Source: Blastomussa wellsi
Taxonomy: Eukaryota; Cnidaria; Anthozoa; Scleractinia; Plerogyridae
NCBI GenBank assembly: GCA_947652115.1
Contig: OX393571.1
Location: 16,557,171-16,621,170, forward strand
Direction: 5' to 3'
Length of the DNA: 64,000 bases
Part shown: piece after piece, positions 1 through 13,477 of the stretch
Layout of the letters: each line of letters opens with the position of its first letter
How positions within the stretch are numbered: the stretch's first letter is position 1
The notes under the pieces: model-generated
Databases searched by the model: none
What the model was told of the DNA's origin: nothing
The model's input: the letters and a program-made list of their open reading frames with translations, nothing else
Translations under genes and position numbers: made by a program

Positions 1-27
1 AAAGCGATGTTTGAAAATGAAAGTTCT

Positions 28-600
28 AGGAATATCAAGGAAACAAAGAAAGAGCGCACACATGCGCAGCACGCAAACCTTGAAACTGGACACTTGTTAT
101 TGGACATTTTAGCTGGGAGCGCTCCAATTTGATCAAAAATAGGGCGTACTAAGAACCATTCAGATTCGAGATTTTTGTTATAGTTATGGTCAAGTCTATA
201 AACCCCGCTGAACTGGACGTGAATAACAAACAGTAAAGGCCAGAAAAGACTACACGACAAGTTGCTGCCATATAATTTTGCACTGCGATCAACAGGCTCA
301 TAGGGCACCCCCGGGGGCGACGGGTGCCCCTGCCCCTCCCCCCCCCCCCCCAGGTTAAGGAGGTCCACTTTTTTGCTGACTAACGATTTTAAAAAAAGTG
401 AATTGATAAAAACTGTATATAGTATAGTTGTGTTCGGATTTTAAACTTTATTTCTATTTTTGTTCTTATTAAATAGTAGCATTCTCTAAAACTGTAAAAT
501 ACATACGTAAAGTAGTGTCTGCGCCAAAAAAACAATTTTGAAGTTCAAAAATTAAGTAAAAACCACGTTTTTAAGTTCGCTTTTGGCTGCCTTTTTTCAC
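28..600 (+). repeat. Dispersed ~0.5 kb repeat, copy 1
   Basis: Shares 'aaagaaagagcgc.ca.catgcgcagcac', 'gaactggacgtgaat.acaaacag' and a C-rich tract with 2563-3080, in the same order and orientation. Confidence 0.75.
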
Positions 601-811
601 ATCATACTGCCTTCAAACAGCACGAAATGCAGTCTCGGACATATCAAGCTAAAATTGCAAACATACTTTGTTATACATGGTGTACAAAAAAAGAAACTCG
701 TATATACAAAATTTTACCAAATCGGCTTTCCTGTTGACATTGGCATGCAAACTGACCATGCATCAAATTGGTATTTGGTCTCTAGTCAAATTTTGAAAAT
801 ATTTGTTATGC

Positions 812-935
812 TAAGCCGGTTGGTGCAGTGGTTTGGTGCGCGCCTACCCACTCTGAAGCCGAGGTGGGTAGTCAGAAGTTCAAACCTCGGACGTGGCATG
901 TAAGATGGAATACTTTTTTCTTTACATTAATAAAA
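812..935 (+). repeat. tRNA-derived SINE-like sequence
   Basis: A-box-like TGGTGCAGTGG at 821-831 and B-box-like AGTTCAAACCT at 877-887, followed by an A-rich tail. It reads like a tRNA head but is not a functional tRNA (arms do not pair cleanly). Confidence 0.6.
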
Positions 936-1492
936 AAAAGAAATAAAAGGGCCATATTTGTTGTCATAATTTTTTTAGCACAAAATTCGATCACTGAATA
1001 ATTCTAACAAGAAAAAAACTGGCAAAGGTTCGCTAGACTATGTTGCTTACGAAAATTTGGCTTGCTACAGCATCAGACTTTTGTGATTTGCAAATTTCTG
1101 ATGTTACTAAACATTGCCGTCACCATCTGTCTTCTCATTGGCTAAAAGCCTACAGTTAATTCTGGGAAACAGTACAACCTACGGGGCAAGCAGCACCTCA
1201 TTGAAGCAGCAATACCATTGCGTGTTGAAACAATAGAGAACACTCCTAAACAAAGCCTCTAGCCCTAAACAAAGAGGTCTGTTGTTAAGGAGAACGAATG
1301 AAAAAATATGTTCATCTGCTAGCAGATTAGTGAGTAATCTGTAGGTTGCGCATGCAATGCATGATTTCCAAGAGCAATTTTCAAGTTCACTGACAGATAA
1401 GTAAAAACATGGTTTGTTGGAAACTAACCTGTGTTCGGTGCGTTAACGCATTTGTCGTTATTTCCTTTAAAAAATGTATAATAAAACAGTTA

Positions 1493-1615
1493 TTAGTTTC
1501 GGTTTGGGTGAAAATCCGGAACAACCAAGATCTTGGTAAGTGTTATCAGCCGAAGCCGAACACTCACCTCGACCTTGATTATTCCGGATATCACAAAAAC
1601 CTCATCCAATAATTG
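1493..1615. repeat. Hairpin repeat (~53-bp arms)
   Basis: Left 'gttt(c)ggtttgggtgaaaatccggaa...' and right '...ttattccggatatcacaaaaacc' are imperfect inverses around the centre 'cagccgaagccgaa'. No coding potential seen. Confidence 0.75.
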
Positions 1616-2014
1616 TTTAAAATTACACAAGGAATGTGGCATGTCCGTCAAACTTAAGATAAGTTTTAATTCCAATGGTCAATATTTTGTTTGCTATTAC
1701 GTTTTAAAATTACTGTGAAGAACAGCAAAACAAACTAACAAGTCTTTCAATTGTTTCTTGTGGTACGAGAAGTAAGAGTATGATTACAAAAAAAAGAAGG
1801 ATTTGCCACTCTCAAATTTCGCAGAGCTTGAGCAGCAGACGTTTTAGGTACTATTGTGTCTGCAATCGTTTGGTAGCCAGCCAGCGTCACCTAAGATAAG
1901 GTGAGGGTAGGTTAATTATCTACCTATCTACAGCCTCTGAAATCCTAGTACCAAAAGCTGGTGCCACGTTTCCAAGAAATTTCTGGAGGGAAATAAAATG
2001 TTATCTAAGGAAAA

Positions 2015-2200
2015 ATAGGTTAAGCTGGGGCACGGCATTGTGTTATTGGGCAAGACACTAAATTGGCACAGGCGAAATACTGCTGGAGGTAACCCTGCGA
2101 TGGACTACCATCCCATCCAGGGGATAAGCTCTGGCAATTTGAGCCACTAGGCTCGAGGCTTGAACCCCGTGCATGCGTATTAGAAGCTACTGTACCTCAA
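2015..2200 (+). repeat. SINE ('ccctgcgatggacta' family), body
   Basis: Contains 'taaccctgcgatggactacc', 'atcccatccagggg' and 'gataagctctgg', the body of the tRNA-derived SINE seen elsewhere in the window. No tRNA head recognised. Confidence 0.6.
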
Positions 2201-2562
2201 GGTGGCACTTACCATATCATGACACTTCTTCCTTCCTTCCAAGGTTGAAATGTTTCTTTTCTTCGATCAGTCATTTCTAAGGCACCTGCAAAAGTCAATA
2301 AAATGATGTTACATGAATTCAACAGTTTCAGTGGAAATCTCTTTTACGGGACAATACTGAACGACCCAGTTGTCAGTCAGATAAAGCATTCCTTGTAAGT
2401 GATTGCAGACAAAATTGGTTAATTATGAGTATTATTACAGACAGAATTGGACTCCACTCAGTCCTGTTACCAATTTCTCTTGACTTAACAAAATTCGAGA
2501 AAAACGTCTGCAAAACAAAACCTGTTGATGATTTATCATGGCTGTGATAAAAAAAAGCGTCG

Positions 2563-3080
2563 TATTAAGGAACCAAAGAAAGAGCGCGAGCATGCGCAGC
2601 ACACAAACCTTGTTATTGGACACTTAAGCTGTGCGCACTTCAGTGTCATAAAAAATAGGGCGTTTTAAGAACCAATATGATTGGAGAACTTTGTTATAGT
2701 TATGATTCAATCTATAAACCCAGCTGAACTGGACGTGAATGACAAACAGCAAAGGCCAGAAAAAACTAGGCAACAAGTTGTCGCCAGAGAATTTTGTACT
2801 GCGATCAGTCCCACGAATTCAACAGGTTCATAGGGGACGGGGTTGCGATAGGTGCCACTCCCCCCCCCCCACACCCAAGCTACGGAGGTCCACTTTTTTG
2901 TTGACCAATGAATTTTCAACTTTATTTCTATGTTTGTTCTTTTTTAATAGCAACATCATTATCTAAAACTGTAAGATACATACTGGAGTAGTCTCTGCAC
3001 AAAACAAAATCAATTTTGACGTTAAAATATCGAGTAATGACAACATTTTCAAGTTCAGTCAGCACGAAATGCAGTCTCAG
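2563..3080 (+). repeat. Dispersed ~0.5 kb repeat, copy 2
   Basis: Same order of blocks as copy 1, with scattered substitutions and indels. Not a tandem copy; about 2 kb of other sequence lies between. Confidence 0.75.
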
Positions 3081-4303
3081 ACAACCTAAGTTTCAAAATT
3101 TCCCACAGGGCATGCCCGGACCCCCCTAGAGGCTAGCTCCTACGGCGCTCATTTGGTCCGTCTCCTAGCTCGATGGATCACACCCTCCCACAAAAACCTG
3201 CCAGCAGGCCTGTTCAAGCTGGTTTGAATTTTTGCAAATGATTGAAGCAACAAAATTCTGTAACTGCCAAACAAGGCGATATTTTCAGCAACTTGTCTCC
3301 GCGATGAGTTGCAGCAACATATTGTCACAGTCCCTAGTGAGTTATGTTTCAAACCCCGAACAAACACATGCAATAAAGACATTATATGGCTTAAGGGGGA
3401 AACACCGCTCCACAATTGGCGTGACCGTTCATTGCATGACCCAAAAGCCAAACTTTTCTCCCCAGCGGTAAAGCCCACGCTGGATTGGACAAGTCGGCGA
3501 GGCCAAAAGCTTACGCGTCCTAGAAACCTAACTCAAAACGGCACTATGAGCTGACCTCCAGTCAGCATTGTGCTAGAGTATAGGCAGTTGTGACTTCTCA
3601 AGCCTTACTTATCACCCCAGCACTATGAGCCAACTCTGCCGGCACATGCTGGATCGGACAAGAGGCATAAAAGAGCATAAAAGCAACAATAAATTAGCAA
3701 AAACGAAGCTTGGAAGACTTAACTGATAGCGTAATGCAACAGGTGAACCCCAGTTTATTAAGTCAAAAACAGTAAGCCTCCAAAGGGAGGGAGGGTGGGA
3801 TTTACAATTTTGAGGTCTAACTAACAGTCACAGTAGCGATATAGCTAGCTAGCGAATGATACCAAAGTTCAAGCTAGCACTCTTTACAGACGTCTGGGTT
3901 TAGGCCAATGGTAAACTGTGTACCACCGAACGAAAGGAACCCATACGGCCTTGAATGAGACATGAACAGAGATATTTACGCAGCTAACCAAACAAAACGC
4001 ATGATATAATTATTGTACAAGAGATACAGTAAAGGCTGGAAAAGGCTAGGCAACAAGTCGCTGTGACAGAATCAGCCGCATGATATCAAGCTGGTTTGAA
4101 TTATAGCACATGATCGCAGCGACAAAATACTGTCACTGTCAAATGAGGCGATTTTGGCATCAACTTGTCGCTTGGTGTGTCTCAGCTTTCAAATGTAAAT
4201 TCACCATTACCCATATATCTATTGTTAGTAAATAATCTGAATATTTTTGCAACGTACGTTTGTTCTGAAATGTTGTGCCGTTTTCTTCCCTCTCCAAAAT
4301 CCA

Positions 4304-5719
4304 GAACCCAAACGCTGTATCAGCTTTTCTAATCATTAAATAAAAATGCTATTACTTAACTGCGTTCCTGTGTCTTTTTGGGTTTTATCTTGCGTGTCTG
4401 CCTCTTCGTAAATACAATGCGCCGATATGTCATTATTAACTATGAACTCACCTCGGGGAAGAATCTCGGGTTTCAATTTAATGACCGCGAGAAGAGAGAA
4501 AAGAACAAGGGGTGAAACTTAAATGAAGGCTGTTTTATTTTGAGGTGTAAATCTCTTATTATTGAACAAATTCTGCTAGAACTTCACACATAGATTCATT
4601 AAAGAGTGAATAATCAGCTGAAGTTTTATTTCTTAGTTTGGACGCCCATTTTGCTGCTCACATTTGGGTTGTTTTTAGATGCGGCTTTTCCTACGATACA
4701 CTTGACTTGACCGGAAGTATTTTAATAGTTCCCTTTGTTTTCTCTTGACAGCCGCGTGTGTTAGAAATATGAAACAGAACTTACCACGCAGAATACCTGG
4801 TCCTTGTGCGTGATAAATCCACCTCACCACTGGTGAATAACTGTTTGAGTAACATTTGCACGAGATAACTCTTCAGCTTGCATTTGGAAAAGTATAAGTA
4901 CTTGCGTACACCCTCCATTACCGGAGGTTTGTCTTTATTTATTGACATTTTGGCAAGTTGGCGCCAATGAAAGCATATGCTTTGGATTTACTAGTTTGGT
5001 TGTACTTTTGGTTGCTTAATATTACCCGGTTCTCTGATTTTATTCTCAAAAGTACGTCCGCGAAAATTGGATTTATAAAGCTTGGATAAAAAGGTAACGG
5101 TTAAGCGAGATCCGTTTCTGTTTCTAGTATCTACGGACTTGTTAATCCAAAATTCAAATTTGAAATAAACAAATTTGTAACCGCTAAAAGAAAAAATGTG
5201 TTCAAACTTGTCCACACAAATTTGTGTTGTTAACTGTTAAAACAACCAAGCAAAAAATAAAAAAAAAAGAAACAGAAATATTATTTGACACACAAGTAGA
5301 CAACATTAAAATTTCCCTGCGCTAGTTTTGTAAAATTGCTTGTCGCCGAACGGCTGCCGTCCGCAGGCTTGTGTTTCCTCGCGCATATCCACACATGCCC
5401 ACACGCAAACTGGTCACCTCAACTGTAGTCACAGACTGTACAAAAGCTCTAAGTTTCACCCCTTGTTGTTTTCTCTCTTCTCGCGGTCGTTAAATTGAAA
5501 CCCGAGATTCTCCCCCGAGGTGAGTTAATAGCTAATGATGATAATGGGAACTTGACACGTAATCGGCGCATGATATTTACGAAGAGGCAGACACACAAGA
5601 TAAACCATCTTGATTCTGATTAAAATCCCTTCCGAAACGACTCAAAAAGACACAGGAATGCAGGTAAGTTACAGTATTGTTGTTTAATTGTTAGAAAAGC
5701 TAATACAGCGTTTGGGTTC
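4304..5719. repeat. 1.4 kb inverted repeat with ~220-270-bp arms
   Basis: Left arm 4304-4521 (gaacccaaacgctgtatcag ... ggggtgaaactta) recurs inverted at 5450-5719, with small indels. The ~930-base centre has no recognisable gene. Either a foldback element or an inverted duplication. Confidence 0.8.
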
Positions 5720-5952
5720 AATGTGCAAAAATGTAAAACTTTGCTCTGCTCGATGTGCAAGAGTACAATAGAGCATTTTATAGATCTGTGAAAGGTAACC
5801 AGGCCTCTGTATGAAAGCAAGACTTGGGGTGACCTTGTCATGATAAAGACCACAAACTTAGCATAAGAACATGAAGATTTACATATCAAAAGCAAGAGGG
5901 TTTGTATCAAAACAAAGTCTCCTTCAACCTCACTTCCATACAGAGGCTTGGC

Positions 5953-6411
5953 TATACCTGCCAACTCTCATGCCTTAGGCGTGAGGTCTCACGCTTGCGG
6001 GCTGAAAACTTTGATCTCACGCCAACTCACGCAGCCTGCGAACCAAATTCTCACACCTGTGTGGAAATGTGAGCTGTGATAGCTCTAAATAGCACATTTT
6101 AAAAACATGTCAACTCCAAACAATGCGAGAAACCAAAATTTTATGTGAAATGGATAAATTACAATTCTTTTCCTCGAGATTTCCGATTTTTCAAAGCAAA
6201 GACACTGGGGACGAGTCACTGGGTCGCTAGTACATTAATCTCGTTCCCAGAGGCCACGATCATTTTGGTCTGCAGAATGTCATCGTAAACCTTCGCACGT
6301 CTTCGGAAATTTTTGTCCATATTCGGAAATCATCGCGACATCTTTGGCAATTCAGGCTCCTCCAGGGTAAAAGATCTCACGCCTTTGAATAAGAAAATGT
6401 TGGCAAGTATA
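5953..6411. mobile_element. MITE with TATACyTGCCAAC ends
   Basis: TATACCTGCCAAC at the left and GTTGGCAAGTATA at the right, flanked by CTTGG on both sides (imperfectly abutting). Internal 'tctcacgcct'-type motifs occur at both ends. Confidence 0.65.
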
Positions 6412-7291
6412 CTTGGTAATTAAGCTCAGAAAAGTAAAATGCCCTATTTTTTGCCTCTGCAAATTTACGATGAAAATTATATCCAAGGAGGAAGAGCTGC
6501 GATCTGAATAATTGAAATTCTGACTAAATTTCTGCGCATTGTTCATTTCCTTAATTTTAACTGATCCTTGTTACCTTTCCCCTCTGTTTATCATTATTCC
6601 TACACCTTCGGCTTCAAGGAATCTTTTTTTACGAAATGGTAAAGTCTGCTTGGAAGCCTCACTTTTCGCTATGTCATCAGAATACATTTATTATCTCAAC
6701 CTTAGAGATTACAGACTATTGAACCTCTCACCATAACAATGTTAGCATAGCGGATATCAAACATCGTACATGATGAATCCATGTGGAGCAACATGTCTAA
6801 CAGTTCCCCAGCCCTTGCACTTCTTGAATGTAATGGTGTCACACCTGGAACAAAATACATACTATAGTTATAGTTTATTAACGAAAGTGTAAAATGATCA
6901 TTGCAGTGAATTTCCAATTTATGCAATTGGAAAGAAGAAGCCTTTCAAGTTGATATTTGAAGCTTCTGGTGGTTTCAAAATGACACTACTCCTCTTGTAG
7001 CTTCAGTCGCCTGGCATAGTAATTTTAAGCAAAACAAGACCACTATTTGTAGATTTGCACAGGAGTTAATATAATGTGTCTTCAGGCTATTGCGTTTTTG
7101 AAGCGATACTTATGGCAGTGCCCCTTTAAGCACTGCCTCCAATTAGGCACCACCCTTGAAATCAGTAATAAGAACCGCAACTCAACCAGCCTCAGAAATT
7201 CAGTTTCCTGTTTTTCAGTTCAAATTGGCTGCATTTGTTGTCTCCAATTAATTTTGCTTGCCGTCATTCACAAATGTTATTAAAGAGTCCT

Positions 7292-7523
7292 GGGGTTGGT
7301 TTCCCGAAAGCCCCGGAAACTTTTCGGGCCCGTAAAGCCATCTTTAGTTATCTGTATCTTAAAAACAGTGAAGTGTATAGGCCTGAAACTTTGTATGAAG
7401 GGAACCACTGTTCATATCAAAAACATGTGAATAAAACAGCTCTGTATAATCACAAGTTTTCAGATTTTGCTATGGCTTTCCGGGTGCGAAAACTTTACGG
7501 GACCTTCAAGAAATGGGCCCCCA
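7292..7523. mobile_element. 232-bp MITE with ~50-bp imperfect TIRs
   Basis: Left TGGGGTTGGTTTCCCGAAAG and right ...CTTCAAGAAATGGGCCCCCA are imperfect inverses, converging on 'cccgtaaagccat' / 'atggctttccggg'. Confidence 0.65.
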
Positions 7524-8988
7524 CCCTCAACTAAGGACCAATTAAAGCACTAAAACACAAAAAATTTCAAAAGAACGACACTTTGATTGAATGACACATA
7601 AAAACCCATAAACCAAGATGATGATTACTTACCTCCTTCATGAGTGAGTGCAAAATATTTGTGCTCAGATTATATTTTCACTTTCTCTCTGTTTGTTTGC
7701 CATTGTCCCTGATGAGTAATAATGGATTAGCAATTACTGTAATGAAGTTAATGGAAGAACAAGTTGAGCCAACATAAAATTAATGAAAATATTACCAAGT
7801 ACTCAATCAATTTGACTATCAGAATTATATTACATGCAGTATTAATTTCTGGCAGTACATTTCCAAAAAATTGTAGTGATCCTTTGTATTGCAGCTCAGC
7901 TTTGATACTAACACACCAATAAATTAAAGTGGCTTTGAGCTGCGACCATTTTGGTCGCCATGGTGAGTGAAACGCCATGGTGAGTGAAAACAAAATTTGT
8001 TGACTAATTTACCAAACAGTGCAAAGGACTTGTTACGCATCACTTTTATGCAGAAATTTGTCAGCACATTTATCCAATCACCCATCCTGCAATCTGTTTG
8101 TATGTAAATCATAGTTTTGACTAAGCTGCTTGTTGTGTTCTTGGGTAGATGCTACCGGTATTTGAAACCACATTTCATTTTTGTAACTTTTTATTATAAT
8201 ATTTGACCGTACTGCACGATAATTCACTTGTTTTGTGTGTTTTCTTCCTTACCAGTTTCTTTAATCCTTCATTTGCTTTTATTCATGATAATAGGCCACT
8301 TTCACGAAAGTAAAATTCAGCTTGGTAAAGAGGCCTAGAGGACACAAACAAGGAAAAATTTTTGTAGTGGTGACCATTTTATAAAAGTAAGTCGCCAAAA
8401 GCATGGTGACCAAAGCATACTATAAGAGTTTGTATGAGATTTTGTATGGATTTATAATTTAGCTGAAAATATCTTCTTTTCAATGGTATATTACATACTA
8501 AAAGAGAGACAAAGTAGGAAAGCAAATTTTAAAAACTACTGAGACCACTTCAAAAACGCTCGCTATAAGTAGCTTGAAGCCACACATACCTCGATATTTC
8601 CCCCTCAAGTTCTTAAAGCGATGAATATCCAATCTTTCTATGTGATTTGAAAGCAAGAGGGTGAATTTTGGAGCCAAGAACATCCTTTTGACTCACAACT
8701 CCGGCCTCAAATCGGCCGCCATTTATGTGTGAAAAAAGAAAAACAACATTCACTAGTGTTCAAAACCTCAGCCAAGGATAAAATCCCTTCCATCCGGGGA
8801 AGAATGGGGGAAAACTCTATTCACCACTATATATTCGACACTCACTCCCACTATTGTTGTACGTTTTGTAACCACTGGAAAACCTTCAATGGTTTTGAAC
8901 AGTGGATGGGTTGCTAATGTCTTTTGAAAAACTTGAGCTTGGAGACCTGTTAAGAAATTATCCTCTCAGCCAATAGGGGTATTTATTT

Positions 8989-9075
8989 CGCTCCGACGAC
9001 GCTCGAAATGTCAGCTCTTGAATCTCTTTACGGTGGCCAATTGACATTATCAACCCAGTTGATAAAACCAAATTA
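8989..9075 (+). repeat. Single arm of the 184-bp hairpin repeat
   Basis: Matches the right arm of the 37339-37522 hairpin ('cgctcgaaatgtcagctctt' to 'gttgataaaaccaaatta'), including part of the centre, without its partner arm. Confidence 0.85.
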
Positions 9076-9079
9076 TATT

Positions 9080-12000
9080 TATTTACAAGCATTGGTTTTG
9101 TTATTTAAATTGCCAACAAGTTAAACAAAAGAGCTCTTTGTTTCACCCGCCAACCCGTGATATTTTTCTTTGTTTTTGAGCTATTGTTTTTCTGTTCTAT
9201 ATTGTTTTGAGTTCTTTGTCGTCTTGTTCGTTCTTTGTTTTACACTGGTGAGTTTCACAGGTCAAAGTTTTCATCGTGTATTCATACCTGATGCGTTAAA
9301 CATGGAGGACTTTATACTTGATACTGCTCTTACAAGCCTCTACCAAAAGTCGAAGTTTCCTTTTGTTTACTGTATTGCTTTGGTTTGATGCACGACTTTA
9401 GGTCTGCAAACGCATAGCTTTTACTTTTAAAATCCTGCAAAATTGACAGCAATTTTCGCAGGTTTGACAAACACAGCCACGTGCTTTGGCTGCTGCAAGC
9501 TTTGTAACCTGGTTTTCTATCGCAAGCATCCGCTGTATCGTGTGTCTCGTCTCGTGTCAACACAACGACCATTCTTAGCGTGCGAAGTGCTTGTTTCCTA
9601 GACAGCTGGTTAAATTATAATCTTCGTTCAACAAGTCTACAAATTACAAATTAATAATATAAAGATTTAGGCAAGCCTAAAAGCGGAGCTCCCAATTATT
9701 TATTCATTTTTTAATAATAACTATCCTTCCATTTTGCGGCGGTAGCTAGATGATTGGCATTTTGGGAGGTCTCGCAATGCATGTGCAACAAAAACAGATA
9801 ATGTCACGTCAATAAATCAGTACCAATAAACAGAGTTTTCGAAAACTAGGATGCATTTTTGTAACTAAATATGTGAACTATTTCTCACCTCAAACAAGGT
9901 TTCCGCCTGTTTTCCCTTGCTCTCTCTCGCTCTCTTTCACGTCGCGCGCAGTTCGCTTAAATCTTGTCTCCTTGAAGATGAATTCACTCTACGTTTGCCG
10001 ACATTGACATAACAAGAGATAAGGGTACTAACTATGTTTCTTCCAAAGTTTTGAACTTCAAAAACTACCTGAATAAATTCGTTGACCCTGCTGTCGTTTT
10101 AGGAATTTTTACAACAACTCAACGCTTTGCTTTGTATTTCCCCGCCAAAAAACACGGGTTGCCACGTACGTACGGTCGTACGTACGGAAAGTCACGTGAT
10201 ATCAATAACCAAAATTTTTCAGTTCGATGGGTATAGGTTCGGCGCGCGGGGGAGCTCCGCTAAACGTTTGACGCTTCAAGCGAAACTGATGATGAGGTGG
10301 GTTTCCTCGTAGCACGAGTCAAGTTCGAGTCAAAGTTTTTTTCTTTTTGCCTTTTCTTCTTTTTTTTTTTTACCACAATTGCCATTCGAATAAACACATT
10401 TCTAGAAACGGTCTGGAAATGGCCTTTAAAAACGGCGTTTCCACCGTTCGACGGTCATTTTCAAGTTAAAAAGTAAAATTTAGCTTGCGCTTAAAAAAGT
10501 ATCTTTACAATCGATTATGAGAATGCTAATGAGATACTGGCTGGGTATTACAGTCGTCCCAAGAGAATCTGGAGACAATGCTTATACAAAGTTTTTTGGG
10601 GGCAAACAAGGTGTATTATTGGCAATGCGAAAATGGCGAATGCACGTTTGCATTTCATGTGTGTTATACGAAGTTTAATACTACCACAGCTAACTTAGAT
10701 TCATGACTCAGACAAGCAAACCAGAATTTGCGGACGATTTCGAAGATTTCTTTAAGCAAGAACACCGGTATTCCTAAAACAAAACAAAAACTTCGCCTGC
10801 ATTCGCTCTGTTTCTTTCAGAACACGCTAATGCTGTCCGAATCTCGGAGGGGGTTCAGTAATTTGCTATTGTTTCGCTATTCGAAGTGCCCATGAAATGA
10901 AAAAAGAAGCTATTGAAAATTAAGCCATTCTTCATTTTCAAAGGCTTTACACTTGGTGATTCTTTGGACACTTCACCTTTGATATTTGCCTTGATCTCCT
11001 CGTCCCCAATAGCCTGTGAATATTAAATAACAACTTCTTACGGAGGGAGGAGAGGGCCGGTGACGAACCAAATAATGTCTGCAAAGATGGTCATTACTCA
11101 AAGTTGTACAATTTTCTTTAATGCTACAAAAAGCCTAACGTCACAACCAGCAACGTAACATTTTTCAATAACAGAACGAAAGTAAATTAGTTTCACTTGG
11201 GAGGACTTCACAGTCAGAGTCATAATTCAGAGTCGTAATTCTCATGGACCACCTTGCAGAAAATGTAAAAGAAAGGTTAAGAGAAATTAGATTGATCAGA
11301 AAGGATCAAGCAGCATAGCTTTTTGTACTTTTTAAGCTGATTAAATCTGACTAGTAAAATGCAATAAACTGAATAATTAAACAAATAATCAAATATATAC
11401 AGAATAAATATTTAGTGATTAAGATTGTTTGAGTGATAACAGATGAATACATTTGACGATGCAAAAACAGCAGCTTCTTGAAAAAAGTCGAGGATTTCAG
11501 ATTGACATGCCTTGTTAACCAAATCTAACAGCATGGTAGCCACCACGAAAATTTATTTGTTATGTAAAGGTAACAGAAGCCACCTTTGTTTGAAGTATAG
11601 AGGTATATCATGTAAAGCCTTGTCCTTTGCAACACAAATCTGTCTAATTGGAATAATCTGTCTTGAGGTAATGTTGGACACTAGTAATTAAGAGGATAAT
11701 GTCTAAGTATCTGAGCTGTACTGATTAAAAAAAAGGACAGAAGATGTGGCCAAACGGTAGCATAATGCTTACCAAGAAACATCCTGAAAGGTTTAAGTTA
11801 GCAATGGCTGTTACTGGACGTCTCAGAAGTTTGTTATACAAATAAGGCTAACAGGTCATTGAGCATTGTGTTGTCGGTTGTTTTGACCCTTTCGCCTCGT
11901 TTGCATGCCGTCTTTACAAAAGAGTACATTATTGCAGGTACAACTCCAATGACAGCCATTTAAATAACTTTTTAACTGTAAAATTACAATTGAATTTTAT

Positions 12001-12616
12001 TCTCAACAGAGAAAGTTTTTAACGGATTGTCATTAAAATATGCTGATTTGTACAATATCACAACTTTTCTTAATAATGCAACTACTGTACTAGTAAAAAT
12101 AGCATTTTGAATTGTTATGAACTGTCTTAAAATTGGATTTAAAAGGAATAATTTCAACCCAAACCATTATCTTCCAATCATAAACTATTGTTTGTCAATG
12201 ATTGTTGCTTTGTTTAAAGACTAAAAACTGTCGAAAGTCTCATTATTTTCTGCCTACTGCATGTTAACTGTCAACTCCTTCAAAACCTAGTAAAAAAAAC
12301 TATTGTTGTTAATTTGACAGTATCTGAGAAAGACATCCATTGCCTTTTGAATATTTGGCATTCTTAACATCATAAGAATGGATGTTTATGTTAATTATTG
12401 AAAGTACTATAATTTATTGTTAAATAGTATTAATGTCTTGCACTTGTGAGGAGTTAGACAATCACTTATACTGTTAAACATCATATATCATAACAATTTA
12501 TAAATTACAACTGGAGTAAATAGCTACCATAATTTATGAAGGCCTTAAGTGATGAAACAATGTCCAGTTTCCTCCACGAGACTTGCATGCAGGGAATCAT
12601 GGTACATGTAGTTGTT
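9080..12616. other. Intergenic stretch
   Basis: No gene recognised. AT-rich. Notable only for a palindromic ACGTACGTACGG / TCGTACGTACGG pair near 10163-10187 next to a CACGTG E-box. Confidence 0.5.
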
Positions 12617-13190
12617 TAGGCCATTCCGAAATTGCGCAGGGAACTGGAACGACATTCAACTTTTAACCAATCGATAAATTGACACCACCACACAAAAGAT
12701 CACGTTGAAATTGGTCATCTGACCAAGTTTGACATTTCTACGTTGAAAAGAGACCAAGTTTCAGACTTCGAAACATGGTTTAAAATCCATACAAACGTCT
12801 GTAATTTTGACACAGCGTCCCGCAAAACTATACAAACCCTTAAAATTTTTATCAGATTTGTGACAACTGTAAAATGCCGTCATAGAACTACTATTTGAAA
12901 GAAGCTGAGAAGAAAATCACTATGATTGCCCATGTTTAAGAGTATCGCAGAAATCATAAAAAATTAAGAGTTTATATGGTTTTGGGGGATGCTGTGTCAA
13001 AATTCTAGACGTTTGTATGGATTTTGAGCCATGTTTCACAGTCCACAACTTGGTCTCTTTTCAACCTAAAAACTTCAAACTTAGTCAGGAGCCCGATTAA
13101 AACGTGATCTTTCGTGTGGTGTTGTCAAATTATCGATTGGTTAAATGTTGAAACTCGCCCCAGTCCCCTACGCAATTTCGGAATGGCCTA
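12617..13190. mobile_element. 574-bp MITE with long TIRs, TA-flanked
   Basis: TA + GGCCATTCCGAAATTGCG ... CGCAATTTCGGAATGGCC + TA. The inverted arms extend roughly 200 bases, including 'atccatacaaacgtct' in both. A short centre lies near 12840-12960. Located just past the RFX 3' end. Confidence 0.85.
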
Positions 13191-13376
13191 TTTATCATGC
13201 ACATGACATGTTTAAGACTTAGAATGCAAAAATGTCACAATTCCATGATTCCCTGCCTGCGTGCCTCAAAGAGAATCACCCATTGTTCCTTATCACTAAT
13301 AACGTTTTTACTTGTTAATATGCCATCAAAAGATTTTTGTGAATAAAATATTTCTGCTCATATTTTACAGGGATGT

Positions 13377-13477
13377 TTAGCTAGGACGAGGCCTTTTAGC
13401 CTCTGGTTCCAAGGACCCAGTCCCTGGTGGGCGACTGCTGATGGAAGCACTGCTTGAACTGGTGGCCTGGGAACCAT
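13377..13477 (-). CDS. RFX gene, last coding exon
   Basis: Acceptor CTTGTAG. Encodes a Ser-rich stretch ([16 protein letters not shown]), then [10 protein letters not shown] and TAA. The basic KRPRP end looks like a nuclear localisation signal. An alternative in-frame acceptor (CCCAG|GCC) would allow direct joining to the 14870 exon. Confidence 0.8.
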
